Numbered from the stretch's first letter, positions 47,323 through 56,919 are shown. The stretch: 64,000 nucleotides of DNA from Indolivaga capnocytophagoides DSM 22835 (GCF_000426485.1 NZ_AUFL01000005.1:1-64000), one strand, 5' to 3'. Notes: generated by a model not told the origin, from the letters alone. A program made the numbers and translations.

Positions 47323-47958
47323 ATGGCAGTACTAGTAGGAAAAAAAGCTCCTGTATTTTCAACCGGCGCAGTTATAAACGGAAACGAAATTGTTGAAAAA
47401 TTTTCTTTGGAGCAGTTCATCGGTAAAAAATATGTATTATTTTTCTTTTACCCTGCGGATTTTACATTCGTTTGCCCAACTGAACTAATCGCATTCCAAG
47501 AACAAATCGCAGAATTCGAATCTCGTAATGTAGCTGTTGTTGGTGCATCTGTCGACTCTGCATTTTCTCACTGGAAATGGCTTCAGACACCTCAAAACGA
47601 AGGTGGTATCAAAGGCGTTAAATATCCTATCATTGCAGACCAAACTCTATTGATTTCTAAAAATTTCGATGTATTGGCTGGCGATTTCGACTATAACGAA
47701 GAAGGCGAAGACGTATTCGTTGGAACACCTCAGGCTTACCGCGGATTATTCCTTATCGACAAAGAAGGTATCGTTCGTCACCAAGTTGTAAATGATATGC
47801 CTCTTGGACGTAGCGTTGAAGAAGCAATCCGTGTAGTAGATGCTTTGCAATTCACAGAACAATACGGTGAAGTTTGTCCTGCAAACTGGAAAAAAGGTAA
47901 AGAAGGTTTAAAAGCTACTCAAGAAGGAATTTCAGACTATCTTGCTCATTCTCACTAA
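47323..47958 (+). CDS. 2-Cys peroxiredoxin (AhpC/TSA family)
   Basis: A 211-residue cytoplasmic peroxidase that reduces hydrogen peroxide and organic hydroperoxides. The peroxidatic Cys is C51 in FYPADFTFVCPTE and the resolving Cys is C185 in YGEVCPANW. The GVDSAFSHWKWL-like motif (VGASVDSAFSHWKWL) is typical. The C-terminal extension ending YLAHSH is short. No ahpF or thioredoxin reductase gene is beside it. A good promoter and terminator make it a single-gene unit; peroxide induction by OxyR would be expected but no site is claimed. Confidence 0.93.
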   Translation: MAVLVGKKAPVFSTGAVINGNEIVEKFSLEQFIGKKYVLFFFYPADFTFVCPTELIAFQEQIAEFESRNVAVVGASVDSAFSHWKWLQTPQNEGGIKGVKYPIIADQTLLISKNFDVLAGDFDYNEEGEDVFVGTPQAYRGLFLIDKEGIVRHQVVNDMPLGRSVEEAIRVVDALQFTEQYGEVCPANWKKGKEGLKATQEGISDYLAHSH

Positions 47959-47981
47959 TAGTCAGATCTTTCTAAAACTAT

Positions 47982-48019
47982 AAAAAAAAAGTGACCTAGA
48001 TTTAGGTCACTTTTTTTTT
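47982..48019 (+). terminator. Terminator after the peroxiredoxin gene
   Basis: GTGACCTA (47991-47998) pairs with TAGGTCAC (48003-48010), extended by nine A:T pairs, loop GATT, then T run. The stem is 17 bp. Confidence 0.9.
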
Positions 48020-48276
48020 ATCTATAGTAAAAGAGTTCTTTAAATGGTTGGTATCTGATGAGACAATCTGAAAATGTGATAATAAGGTAACAACGCAAAA
48101 AGTGTATTTTCAGTGTTACCTTTGTTACCTTTTCGGGGATTCTGTAGGGGCGAATAATTATTCGCCCGGTATCTACAAGCGAAAGGTTTTTGACTCTACG
48201 GGCAGGTGAAGTTCCGAAATAGGTAAGAAGTAACAGACCAAAGTGTGCATAAAGACTGTTACCTTTGTAACCTTTT
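48014..48276 (+). repeat. 263-bp repeat, left copy of an inverted pair
   Basis: Reads TATCTATAGTAAAAG, GTTCTTTAAATGGTTGGTAT, CTGATGAGACAATCTGAAAA, CAGTGTTACCTTTGTTACC, the perfect 20-bp palindrome GGGCGAATAATTATTCGCCC (48148-48167), GTGAAGTTCCGAAAT, AAAGTGTGCATAAAG and a final TGTTACCTTTGTAACC. The reverse complement is at 56537-56799 with only scattered mismatches. Not coding. Confidence 0.88.
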
Positions 48277-48456
48277 CGGAAAATTTAAAATGAGCATTTG
48301 ATTATTGTTTATTGATAACTGTCAACTGATTTAAATGTTACCTTTTGCTTTCCTTGATGATATCAAAATTGATTATTCGGACTTAGATTCGCTTCAATCG
48401 TAATTTTTGTTTTAATTTTGTTCTTACAGTCTAGAGCTGTTTACTAATATACAAAT

Positions 48457-48469
48457 AGGTCTGCGACCT
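48457..48469 (+). repeat. AGGTCTGCGACCT palindrome before nadE
   Basis: Member of the family with one arm change, 16 nt before the nadE ATG, preceded by ATACAAAT. Confidence 0.7.
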
Positions 48470-48485
48470 CAATACGAAAGATATT

Positions 48486-50429
48486 ATGGGTAATTATGGT
48501 TTTATAAAAGTAGCTGCAGCGACACCCCGACTTAGGGTTGCTGACTGCATTTTCAATACATCTGAAATCTTAGACACAATAAATAAAGCTAAAAAATCGG
48601 GTGTCAAAGCCATTGTTTTTCCCGAAACTTGCATAACCGGATATACGGCTAATGACTTGTTCCACCAACGGTTACTTATTGATGGTGTGACAGATTCTAT
48701 CGAACGGATCAAAAGAGAACTAGCAGAATCTGACATTATAACAATCATAGGTGCACCTATTGAAATATCAAATAGGTTATACAATGTCGGTATAGTTATT
48801 CATAGGGGCGAAATTTTGGGGATAGTACCCAAAACGTTCCTACCGAACTACAATGAATTTTATGATAAACGCTGGTTTTCTTCGGCTCGTGAGTTGATCC
48901 AATCAACCGTTGAACTTTGTGGACAAAACATACCTGTGGGAACAGACTTGATATTCAAAACCAAAGATTTCAGTTTTGCCATAGAGCTCTGTGAAGATCT
49001 CTGGACTCCGATTCCTCCTTCTTCGATACATTCGTTATATGGGGCTGAAGTTATATTTAATCTTTCGGCAAGTAACGAAACTATCGGAAAGAACGAATAC
49101 CGCCGATTATTGGTCAGCCAGCAATCAGCCCGTTGTATTGCAGGTTATGTTTATGCAGCAGCAGGGAACGGCGAATCGACGACCGATCTTGTATTTTCGG
49201 GCAGCAGCATGATTGCCGAAAACGGAAGCATACTCACCAATACCGAACGTTTTAGTTTCGATTCACAACTGTGTATTGCTGATATTGATATAGACAGATT
49301 AAGATACGACCGACTGAAAAACAAATCGTTTTCGACATCAGAATACAGGCAGCTCGATAATACCCGATACCGTACTATTCATATAGATACAATCAGTACG
49401 GATGACAAATCAGATTATACTCCTGATAGGTTTATCAACCCTACCCCATTTATTCCCTCGGCTGAAAATTTTGATGCCAGATGTTCCGAAATATTCTCTA
49501 TTCAGGTCGGAGGTTTAGCTAAACGTTTGTTACACACCAATATCAAAACAGCAGTAATAGGTGTATCGGGAGGACTGGATTCTACTTTGGCTTTATTAGT
49601 TACCGCTAAAGCTTTCGATAAACTGAATATTCCTCGTGAAAATATATACGGTATCACTATGCCCGGATTCGGAACTACCGACCGTACTTATAATAACGCC
49701 ATTGAATTGATGAAATCACTGGGGGTTTCCATCCGTGAGATATCTATAAAAGATGCTGTCATACAACATTTCAAAGATATTGATCACGATGAAAATATTC
49801 ATGATATAACATACGAAAATTCTCAGGCTAGAGAACGCACACAGATATTGATGGATTATGCCAACAAAGTAAACGGGCTCGTTATAGGTACAGGAGACCT
49901 TTCGGAATTGGCTTTGGGCTGGTGCACATACAATGGCGATCATATGTCGATGTACGCTGTAAACACAAGTATACCCAAAACGCTGGTAAAAACATTGGTA
50001 AGATGGATATCGGAAAAACAAATGGACAATTCATCTCAAGCAATTCTTGTCGACATACTTGATACACCTGTAAGTCCTGAATTATTGCCTGCCGGAGAGA
50101 ATGGTGAGATACTTCAGATAACAGAAGATACTGTTGGCCCTTATATTTTGCATGACTTCTTCTTATACAACATGTTACGATTCGGATATGAGCCACGCAA
50201 GATTTATTTTCTGGCTAAAACAGCATTTTCGGGGCAATATGAAGAATCGGTTATACTAAAATGGCTCAGAACTTTTTACTGGCGTTTTTTCTCTCAACAA
50301 TTCAAACGGAATTGTATACCGGATGGGCCTAAAGTCGGATCCATAAACCTTTCACCTCGTGGCGATTGGCGTATGGTTAGTGATGCATCTATTGCCTTAT
50401 GGATACAGCAATTAGAAACTATGCAATAG
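48486..50429 (+). CDS. nadE: Glutamine-dependent NAD+ synthetase
   Basis: A 647-residue two-domain enzyme making NAD+ from deamido-NAD+ and glutamine. The N-terminal nitrilase-like glutaminase (1-290) has the catalytic Glu in VFPETCITGYTA, Lys in PKTFLPNYNEFYDKRWF and Cys in ELCEDLWTP. The C-terminal ATP pyrophosphatase has SGGLDS (361-366) and LALGWCTYNGDH. The long form with glutaminase domain is expected in many Bacteroidota. No overlapping gene; it lies between the repeat and a FadL-type porin gene. Confidence 0.96.
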   Translation: MGNYGFIKVAAATPRLRVADCIFNTSEILDTINKAKKSGVKAIVFPETCITGYTANDLFHQRLLIDGVTDSIERIKRELAESDIITIIGAPIEISNRLYNVGIVIHRGEILGIVPKTFLPNYNEFYDKRWFSSARELIQSTVELCGQNIPVGTDLIFKTKDFSFAIELCEDLWTPIPPSSIHSLYGAEVIFNLSASNETIGKNEYRRLLVSQQSARCIAGYVYAAAGNGESTTDLVFSGSSMIAENGSILTNTERFSFDSQLCIADIDIDRLRYDRLKNKSFSTSEYRQLDNTRYRTIHIDTISTDDKSDYTPDRFINPTPFIPSAENFDARCSEIFSIQVGGLAKRLLHTNIKTAVIGVSGGLDSTLALLVTAKAFDKLNIPRENIYGITMPGFGTTDRTYNNAIELMKSLGVSIREISIKDAVIQHFKDIDHDENIHDITYENSQARERTQILMDYANKVNGLVIGTGDLSELALGWCTYNGDHMSMYAVNTSIPKTLVKTLVRWISEKQMDNSSQAILVDILDTPVSPELLPAGENGEILQITEDTVGPYILHDFFLYNMLRFGYEPRKIYFLAKTAFSGQYEESVILKWLRTFYWRFFSQQFKRNCIPDGPKVGSINLSPRGDWRMVSDASIALWIQQLETMQ

Positions 50430-50482
50430 TTGCATACACAACAAACTGTTGATAACCAGATAGTTATTTTAAGATAGTTTCT

Positions 50483-50512
50483 TTTGAAACTAAAATAATA
50501 TTAATACATTTG
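50483..50512 (+). promoter_or_regulatory. Promoter of the FadL-type porin gene
   Basis: TTTG (50483-50486), an 18-nt spacer and TACATTTG (50505-50512) followed by C fit the consensus closely. The leader would be about 95 nt. Confidence 0.7.
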
Positions 50513-50520
50513 CAGCCCAA

Positions 50521-50533
50521 AGGTCGTGAACCT
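50521..50533 (+). repeat. AGGTCGTGAACCT element in the porin leader
   Basis: Imperfect relative of the palindrome family (4-bp arms) near the predicted transcription start, 80 nt before the ATG. Membership is uncertain. Confidence 0.35.
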
Positions 50534-50613
50534 CTTTGTTGCTCCGGCAACTAAAGTTGATTGTATTAAACAAGAGTCTCATAAAACTCTATCAATTATT
50601 TATTTTAGATTTC

Positions 50614-52032
50614 ATGAATAAAACTAAACTTATAGCAATTGCTATAGCTTCTAATATCTCAGCCAGCGTTTTGGCAGGAGGTCTTTTAACTAATACTAAT
50701 CAGAGTGCACACTTCTTACGTAATCCGTCGAGAGACGCCTCTACTGAGATAGATGCTGTTTATACTAATCCTGCGGGATTAATAAAACTGAGTGATGGCT
50801 TTCACTTCTCATTTACTAATCAGAGTGCATTCCAGACCAGAACTATAACTTCAACTGCAGATGTTTTCAAACTAAATGGAGGGTCTGCAACTCGCGAATT
50901 TGAAGGAAAAGCATCTGCACCTATTATTCCGAGTTTTCAGGGAGCATATAAGAAAGGACGCTGGGTTCTATCAGGCAGCTTTGCTGTTTCAGGAGGAGGA
51001 GGTAAAGCAACTTTTGATAACGGATTGCCTTCATTCGAAGCAATGCTGGGATCAACAACTGCATTACTGCCTATGGCAAACCCAAACTATACGGCAACCG
51101 CCTATAAAATGGATCAGCATATGAAGGGATCTAACTTTATATTTGGTGGACAGCTAGGGGGTACTTACGAGATCAACAAGATGTTTTCGGCTTATGTAGG
51201 GTTCAGACTTAATATTGTAAAGAATAAATACGAAGGATACATAAAAGGGTTTCAGGTAGAACCGGTAGGAATCAATACAAATGCGATCTATTCAGCCATA
51301 ACCAAGGGCTTAAATGACCAGATACAGGGCTTAATAGCCTCTGGACAAGCTGTCCCTGATCAATTAGCGACAGCATACAAGGGAGCAGCATTTGCCACAA
51401 TGGCTTCTTCCGAAAATGGTATCAACCTCGAAAGCACGCAAAATGGTTGGGGAGTAGCTCCAATTCTAGGGTTCAACTTCAATCACGATAAGCTCAATAT
51501 TGGAGTTAAATATGAATTCAAGACAGCTCTAGATGTTGAGAATGACACAAAAGTCGATGACACCGGCATGTTTGGAGATGGAGTAAATACAGCTCACGAT
51601 ATTCCTGCATTATTGACTGTGGGCGCATCGTATCAGATTACTCCCAAACTATTGGCAAGTGTAGGCTATCACCATTTCTTTGATTCAAATGCAAAGATGC
51701 AAGATAATAAACAAAAGTATGCAGGTTCAACGAATGAATATCTTGCCGGATTAGAATACCGTATCGACAGAATGTTTCTGATAAGTGCCGGAGGACAGAT
51801 TACACGATATGGAGTTGAGGACAGTTATCAAAAAGACTTGAGCTTTTCATGTAATTCCTATTCTTTGGGACTTGGTGGAGCTGTTAACGTTTCTCCTACT
51901 GTAAGAATCAATATTGGTTATTTTTGGACAAACTATTCTGATTATTCAAAAACTCCTGGTGGAGGAACTAATAAAGATGTCTTCTCCAGAACAAACAAAG
52001 TATTTGGAGCAGGGGTAGACTTCTCATTTTAA
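50614..52032 (+). CDS. OmpP1/FadL-family outer-membrane transporter
   Basis: A 472-residue outer-membrane barrel. A signal peptide (1-21, ending SVLAG) is followed by the FadL N-terminal hatch pattern: SAHFLRNPSRDASTEIDAVY, TNPAGLIKLSDG. Barrel strands end in GAGVDFSF. FadL proteins carry hydrophobic molecules such as fatty acids across the outer membrane; the solute is not known here. The frame opens earlier at a TTG (50536), but the ATG at 50614 gives a good signal peptide and lies downstream of the promoter. Confidence 0.85.
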   Translation: MNKTKLIAIAIASNISASVLAGGLLTNTNQSAHFLRNPSRDASTEIDAVYTNPAGLIKLSDGFHFSFTNQSAFQTRTITSTADVFKLNGGSATREFEGKASAPIIPSFQGAYKKGRWVLSGSFAVSGGGGKATFDNGLPSFEAMLGSTTALLPMANPNYTATAYKMDQHMKGSNFIFGGQLGGTYEINKMFSAYVGFRLNIVKNKYEGYIKGFQVEPVGINTNAIYSAITKGLNDQIQGLIASGQAVPDQLATAYKGAAFATMASSENGINLESTQNGWGVAPILGFNFNHDKLNIGVKYEFKTALDVENDTKVDDTGMFGDGVNTAHDIPALLTVGASYQITPKLLASVGYHHFFDSNAKMQDNKQKYAGSTNEYLAGLEYRIDRMFLISAGGQITRYGVEDSYQKDLSFSCNSYSLGLGGAVNVSPTVRINIGYFWTNYSDYSKTPGGGTNKDVFSRTNKVFGAGVDFSF

Positions 52033-52048
52033 CCTTCTTACATATCAT

Positions 52049-52085
52049 AACTAAAAAAAACTGCCAATGGCAGTTTTTTTTAGTT
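52049..52085 (+). terminator. Terminator after the porin gene
   Basis: An 18-bp perfect stem, AACTAAAAAAAACTGCCA with TGGCAGTTTTTTTTAGTT, separated by a single A. Very stable. Confidence 0.9.
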
Positions 52086-52116
52086 ATAGACCTTTCTAAA
52101 ATGTAAAGAAAGTAAC

Positions 52117-52124
52117 TAGCTTTG
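52117..52124 (+). promoter_or_regulatory. Promoter -7 box of the O-acetylation cluster
   Basis: TAGCTTTG followed by C, with TTTC 20 nt upstream (52093-52096), lies 75 nt before the first ATG. Confidence 0.5.
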
Positions 52125-52198
52125 CAGCGAATTAGAACAACAACGACTAGAACGGCAGATTACATTATATCGTATTATAATCTGATTTTCTTTATTTT

Positions 52199-53566
52199 AT
52201 GGAACAAAGAACAAAAAATTATTTTGTAAAGTCATTCTTAGCTATAGCGATAGCAATAGGGGTATTCTTCGGACTAAAACAGATACTTCCCAAGAATATA
52301 TTCACTGATAACAAGAAAGACAGTGATGGCATTGTCATAGATAGTCTTGCACTGGCTGCAATTGCAGATAGTGCGATGATTGTTGATGCTACCCTCCCTG
52401 ATTCGATCAAGGAAGATTCATTGGCAAACAGAGTGCATATATCAATATCCGATGACAGTGAGGGACTTGGCAACCTCTCATCATTCTATGAAAAGCTATA
52501 CCAACTTGAAACAAACGGAAAAGGTAAAGTTAGAATAGCCTATTTCGGTGATTCAATGACAGACGGAGACCTTATAGTACAAGATATCCGTCAAGCCTAC
52601 CAGAGTCGATACGGAGGCAAAGGAGTTGGATTCGTGGGAATTACGTCCTTATCTGCTTCAGCGAGAGGGACAATCAGCCATCAGTATTCAAAAGACTGGA
52701 AAACCCAATCATGTCTGACCGTTAAGAAGCCAACCCGCCCGTTTGGGGTAGACGGACAAGTCTTTTTTGCTGCTCCAGCTGGAACATCCTGGGTAAAATA
52801 TACAGCATCGAATCAAGATAATATATCAATGTTATACAATCCTGTACTATTCTATGGAAGTTCGGGCAACAAGGATGCTCGAATCAGAGTGACCACAGGC
52901 AATAAAGACTCTGTACCCGAATACAAATTAAATACAGATAGAACTCTGAATACATGCAATCTCGGCAATACAGGAAAGACTCTGAAAATCGCATTCGAAA
53001 AAGCTGATTCCATTCCATTCTATGGAGTAAACTTCGATGACGGAAAAGGTGTACACGTAGATAATTTCTCCATTAGAGGAAATTCAGGATTACCGCTATC
53101 TTTGTATAACAAAAGCCTTATGAATGCATTGGATGAAACTTTAAATTACGATCTCATCGTTTTGCAATACGGAACCAATGTTCTCGGATATGGAACCTCT
53201 GATTACAGTTGGTACGAAAATAAAATGATCTCAGTAGTTAATCACCTGAGAAACTGTTTTCCGAAAGCCGACATACTAATCGTATCAGTTGGAGACCGAG
53301 CTAAAAAAGTGGATATGGATATGAAAAGCGATAAAGCAGTTCCGCCATTAGTCAAAGCTCAACGTAATTGCGCCCATGAAGTCTATGCCGGATTTATAGA
53401 CCTCCAGTCTTTGATGGGAGGAGACGGGTCAATGGTAAACTGGGTTAACGAAGGTTACGCCAATAAAGATTATACTCACTTTAATGCCAAAGGAGCCCGA
53501 AAAATAAGCACTTTGCTATACCATGAATTAGATAAAGGCTACTCTGAATACAAGAAAATGAAATAG
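52199..53566 (+). CDS. Membrane-anchored SGNH hydrolase-like protein
   Basis: A 455-residue protein with an N-terminal membrane anchor (about 10-29, FLAIAIAIGVFFGLKQIL) and no cleavage motif, so it faces the periplasm. The SGNH blocks are YFGDSMTDG (block I, Ser in GDS), LIVLQYGTNVLGYG (block III, Asn) and DYTHFNAKG (block V, Asp/His). Enzymes of this fold move or remove acyl groups on sugars. It is followed 17 nt later by a second SGNH protein with a LysM domain and then a MBOAT acyltransferase, so the three probably act on a cell-surface polysaccharide. Confidence 0.85.
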   Translation: MEQRTKNYFVKSFLAIAIAIGVFFGLKQILPKNIFTDNKKDSDGIVIDSLALAAIADSAMIVDATLPDSIKEDSLANRVHISISDDSEGLGNLSSFYEKLYQLETNGKGKVRIAYFGDSMTDGDLIVQDIRQAYQSRYGGKGVGFVGITSLSASARGTISHQYSKDWKTQSCLTVKKPTRPFGVDGQVFFAAPAGTSWVKYTASNQDNISMLYNPVLFYGSSGNKDARIRVTTGNKDSVPEYKLNTDRTLNTCNLGNTGKTLKIAFEKADSIPFYGVNFDDGKGVHVDNFSIRGNSGLPLSLYNKSLMNALDETLNYDLIVLQYGTNVLGYGTSDYSWYENKMISVVNHLRNCFPKADILIVSVGDRAKKVDMDMKSDKAVPPLVKAQRNCAHEVYAGFIDLQSLMGGDGSMVNWVNEGYANKDYTHFNAKGARKISTLLYHELDKGYSEYKKMK

Positions 53567-53583
53567 AACACCATAATTGATTG

Positions 53584-54993
53584 ATGATATTAAAAAGAGC
53601 CATACTACTATTTATTATATCCGCATTTTTTCATGGATTAGTATTCGCTGAAAACGGGATAGAGTCCTCTGGTAATGATTTTCATAATTACCAGCAGCTA
53701 AAACCACTCTTTGAAAAACTGTACAAACTCGAACATAATAAATCGGGTAAAGTCAATATTGTACATATAGGCGATTCTCACATACAGGCGGATCTGTTCA
53801 CCAATACCATACGGCAGGCTCTTCAATCACGCTTCGGAAACGGTGGATATGGATTCTGTTTTCCATATTCACTTGCAAAAACTAACGGAACGGGCTATAC
53901 CAAATTCTCATCTAATGCCGTCTGGAATAACCGCCGGAATATTTTTCCGATTACCGATGTTTCCATCGGCTTGAGCGGTATAGGTTTTTATACAAACAAA
54001 GCAAATGCCAGCCTCCAATTAGAGGTAAATCCGCTGTATGCTTTCAATAAGATAAAAGTCCTATCGACATCTCGCGAAACTAATTTCGAAGTCTCATTCA
54101 CCGATGAACCCCAGGAAAAACGAGAACATATTCATCCTGTGACTAAAGAAGACTTATCCGAATCGGAAGTAAAAATCCATACCGTGAAAACAGGCGAAAC
54201 CCTGTACCGAATCGCATTAAACAATCACACAACCATAGAACAGTTGAAAGCTTGGAATGACCTCAAGTCAAGTACAATAAAGAAAGGAATGGTACTCGTA
54301 GTCTCAGAAAAGGCTAAACCAACAAGATCAGTCCCCAAAACAGATAACCGAAAACCCGAAACAATTACATCTCAAGCCGGGAAATACTATATAGAAGCCA
54401 AAGATTCTATTCTATCCAATACCGCATATATTACATCAAAGAGTAAAGTGACAGAATCCAACTTAAGCGGCATAGTAATCGAGAACGATAAGCCGGGCAT
54501 TATCTATCATACTATCGGAGTAAATGGAGCGAAGCTGTCTGATTACAATAAGTACCCCCTGTTTTTTAAACAATTACCGATACTCCACCCAGATCTTGTC
54601 ATTATCTCTCTGGGCACCAATGAGTCTTTCGGTAAATGGTCGACTCCATACTATATGGATCAGCTAAACCAGTTGGTACAAAGTATTCGATACGAAAATC
54701 CATCTGCAATCATACTCGTAACCACACCGCCTCCATCGCTGTTCAGAAGAAGTACCCCCAACGACTTTATCGAAGATTACAGAGACGCAATGATGCAATC
54801 GAACGACTACGTTGTTTGGGATTTGCTCTCGAAACTGGGAGGAATAGAGGCTCCCCTCAACAATAACCTATCCGGAAATATGGCAAGAGACAGAGTTCAC
54901 TACACCAAAGACGGATACGAAGAACAAGGCATATTATTCGCAACGGACTTTCTAAAAGCTTACGACCAATACATCAAAAACAGAGTAAAATAG
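53584..54993 (+). CDS. Secreted SGNH hydrolase with internal LysM domain
   Basis: A 469-residue protein with a signal peptide (1-21, ending LVFAE). SGNH block I is HIGDSHIQADL, block III VIISLGTNESFG and block V DRVHYTKDGYEEQG. Between them (about 198-245) is a LysM domain: HTVKTGETLYRIALNNHTT with IKKGMVLVV. LysM domains bind peptidoglycan, which suggests cell-wall association. The first codon in frame is TTG (53581), directly before the chosen ATG. The stop is 1 nt from the MBOAT start, so it is tightly coupled to it. Confidence 0.88.
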   Translation: MILKRAILLFIISAFFHGLVFAENGIESSGNDFHNYQQLKPLFEKLYKLEHNKSGKVNIVHIGDSHIQADLFTNTIRQALQSRFGNGGYGFCFPYSLAKTNGTGYTKFSSNAVWNNRRNIFPITDVSIGLSGIGFYTNKANASLQLEVNPLYAFNKIKVLSTSRETNFEVSFTDEPQEKREHIHPVTKEDLSESEVKIHTVKTGETLYRIALNNHTTIEQLKAWNDLKSSTIKKGMVLVVSEKAKPTRSVPKTDNRKPETITSQAGKYYIEAKDSILSNTAYITSKSKVTESNLSGIVIENDKPGIIYHTIGVNGAKLSDYNKYPLFFKQLPILHPDLVIISLGTNESFGKWSTPYYMDQLNQLVQSIRYENPSAIILVTTPPPSLFRRSTPNDFIEDYRDAMMQSNDYVVWDLLSKLGGIEAPLNNNLSGNMARDRVHYTKDGYEEQGILFATDFLKAYDQYIKNRVK

Positions 54994-54994
54994 A

Positions 54995-56497
54995 ATGCTA
55001 TCAACCTACCTAGAACCGATATTATCATATTTCACACCGGATCTTGTTACATCATGGTTTAAATATGACCCGAAAAATCCTATGCTTTTCAGCAGTGCGT
55101 TATTTCTCGGCTTCTTCCTTGTCTTTTACTTCATATACATATTTACCCGCAACTATAAGCATTTCAGAACAGGATATGTAATCCTCTTTTCTTTATTCTA
55201 CTATTACAAGGCCGGAGGCGAATACGTTATATTACTTGTATTCTCGGCTTTGATCAACTATATTCTGTCCGAAACAATGGACTTGTCAAGAAAAAAGGTA
55301 ACACGTAAACTTGTCCTTTCGTTTACCGTTATCTTAAATCTGGGAGTTCTGGCATATTATAAGTACACAAATTTCTTTATTGACAATATAAATACCGTAT
55401 TTCACAAGGACTTTCTGCCACAGCATATTATGCTGCCAATCGGTATCTCATTTTTCACATTTCAGGCAATCAGCTATTCAGTAGACCTCTATCACAAAAA
55501 ACTAAGGCCGGCGGCTAATGTCTTTGACTTTGCATTCTATCTTTGCTTCTTTCCCCAGTTGGTAGCAGGTCCGATAGTGAGGGCAAAAGACTTTTTACCT
55601 CAAGCACTACGAAAAATAACTCTATCGAAAGAAGATGCCAGCTTCGCTTTATTCCTTATCATAAGCGGACTTATTAAAAAGTCAGTGATCTCGGACTTCA
55701 TTTCAATCAATTTTGTAGATCGGATATTCAGCAGTCCTCTAACCTATACTCCATTCGAGTCTTTAATGGCAGCATATGGATATACATTACAAATATTCTG
55801 CGACTTTTCGGGATATTCAGATATGGCTATTGGCATAGCCTTACTGATGGGCTTTAAACTGCCCGAGAACTTTCACACTCCTTATAAATCGACTTCCGTT
55901 ACCGAATTCTGGAAACGATGGCACATATCCCTTTCATCGTGGCTGAGAGATTATCTATACATCCCTTTGGGAGGAAACCGCAAGGGGAAAATCCGAACTT
56001 ACATCAATCTGTTCCTGACTATGCTTATAGGCGGCCTATGGCATGGAGCTGCATGGAAATATATCGCATGGGGGGCATTGCATGGAGGCGCATTAGCTGT
56101 AGAACGACTATGTAAGCAATTTTTTAAACTACCGGAAAAGAATATTCTCGTAAATCTTATTTGCGGGATACTAACCTTCCACTTTGTAACATTCTGCTGG
56201 ATTTTCTTTAAGGCTGATTCATATCAGACCGCAATAGATTTAATCACAAATATATCACACCTAGAGTTTATTCCAGAAGAATGGCTTGTTATTATAGATG
56301 GATACCGCAATGTATTTATTGTAATAGCTATCGGGTATCTGCTACACTTTGTTCCCGAGAAGTTCACTAAACTGGTACAAACAGGATTTGAAAAACTTCC
56401 TTTTATCGGAAAAGCAATTATTATCGGAGTTGTTTTCTGGCTGGTATACGTGACCGCTTCCAGCGAAACTCAACCATTTATCTATTTTCAATTTTAA
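54995..56497 (+). CDS. MBOAT-family membrane O-acyltransferase (AlgI/PatA-like)
   Basis: A 500-residue polytopic membrane protein of ten or so helices. MBOAT landmarks are FWKRWHISLSSWLRDYLYIP (catalytic Asn/His region, with RWH) and LIGGLWHGAAWKYIAWGALHGG, which contains the conserved catalytic His. AlgI and PatA use acetyl-CoA to pass acetyl groups across the membrane onto alginate or peptidoglycan, usually with an SGNH partner. Here two SGNH genes precede it, so a partner for each is present; the acceptor polymer is unknown. Confidence 0.9.
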   Translation: MLSTYLEPILSYFTPDLVTSWFKYDPKNPMLFSSALFLGFFLVFYFIYIFTRNYKHFRTGYVILFSLFYYYKAGGEYVILLVFSALINYILSETMDLSRKKVTRKLVLSFTVILNLGVLAYYKYTNFFIDNINTVFHKDFLPQHIMLPIGISFFTFQAISYSVDLYHKKLRPAANVFDFAFYLCFFPQLVAGPIVRAKDFLPQALRKITLSKEDASFALFLIISGLIKKSVISDFISINFVDRIFSSPLTYTPFESLMAAYGYTLQIFCDFSGYSDMAIGIALLMGFKLPENFHTPYKSTSVTEFWKRWHISLSSWLRDYLYIPLGGNRKGKIRTYINLFLTMLIGGLWHGAAWKYIAWGALHGGALAVERLCKQFFKLPEKNILVNLICGILTFHFVTFCWIFFKADSYQTAIDLITNISHLEFIPEEWLVIIDGYRNVFIVIAIGYLLHFVPEKFTKLVQTGFEKLPFIGKAIIIGVVFWLVYVTASSETQPFIYFQF

Positions 56498-56536
56498 GCG
56501 CCTGTTATTTCATCAATAAATCAACGATTTAACTCT

Positions 56537-56799
56537 AAAAGGTAACAAAGGTAATAGCCTTTATGCACACTTTGCTCTGTTACTTCTTACCAATTTCGGA
56601 ACTTCACCTGCCCATAGAGTCAAAACCTTTCGCTTGTAGATACCGGGAGAATAATTATTCGCCCCTACAGAATCCCCGAAAAGGTTACAAAGGTTACACT
56701 GAAAATATACTTTTTGCATTGTTACCTTATTGGCACATTTTCAGATTGTCTCATCAGATACCAACCATTTAAAGAACGCTTTTACTATAGATAAAAAAG
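56537..56799 (-). repeat. 263-bp repeat, right copy of an inverted pair
   Basis: Reverse complement of 48014-48276 with scattered mismatches. The internal palindrome is GGGAGAATAATTATTCGCCC (56645-56664), one base off the left copy. Together with the left copy it flanks nadE, the porin and the three-gene acetylation cluster. Confidence 0.88.
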
Positions 56800-56911
56800 A
56801 CAAAAGAGACTGTCAGCCTAGATAAAATCCCAAAGAGGTATCACCCCCTTATTTAACAACACATGACACAATTTTCCGCTCAAAAAGTCTAACTATAATT
56901 AAGTTATAAGC

Positions 56912-56919
56912 TATCTTTG
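56912..56919 (+). promoter_or_regulatory. Promoter -7 box of the B12-regulated receptor
   Basis: TATCTTTG followed by C matches TAnnTTTGC, a few bases upstream of the riboswitch. Confidence 0.5.

Larger units (their letters stand above)
47959..48485. other. 527-bp region: terminator, 263-bp repeat copy, nadE leader
   Basis: No gene is seen. In order it holds the ahpC terminator (47982-48019), the first copy of the 263-bp repeat (48014-48276), a tail related to 14461-14480 (TTGATAACTGTCAACTGAT at 48313-48331) and the palindrome before nadE. Confidence 0.6.

Noticed and set aside
56563-56772. 69-codon open frame inside the right 263-bp repeat
   Set aside because: It starts and ends within the repeat and the matching left copy does not keep a comparable frame, so it is a chance frame in a non-coding repeat.
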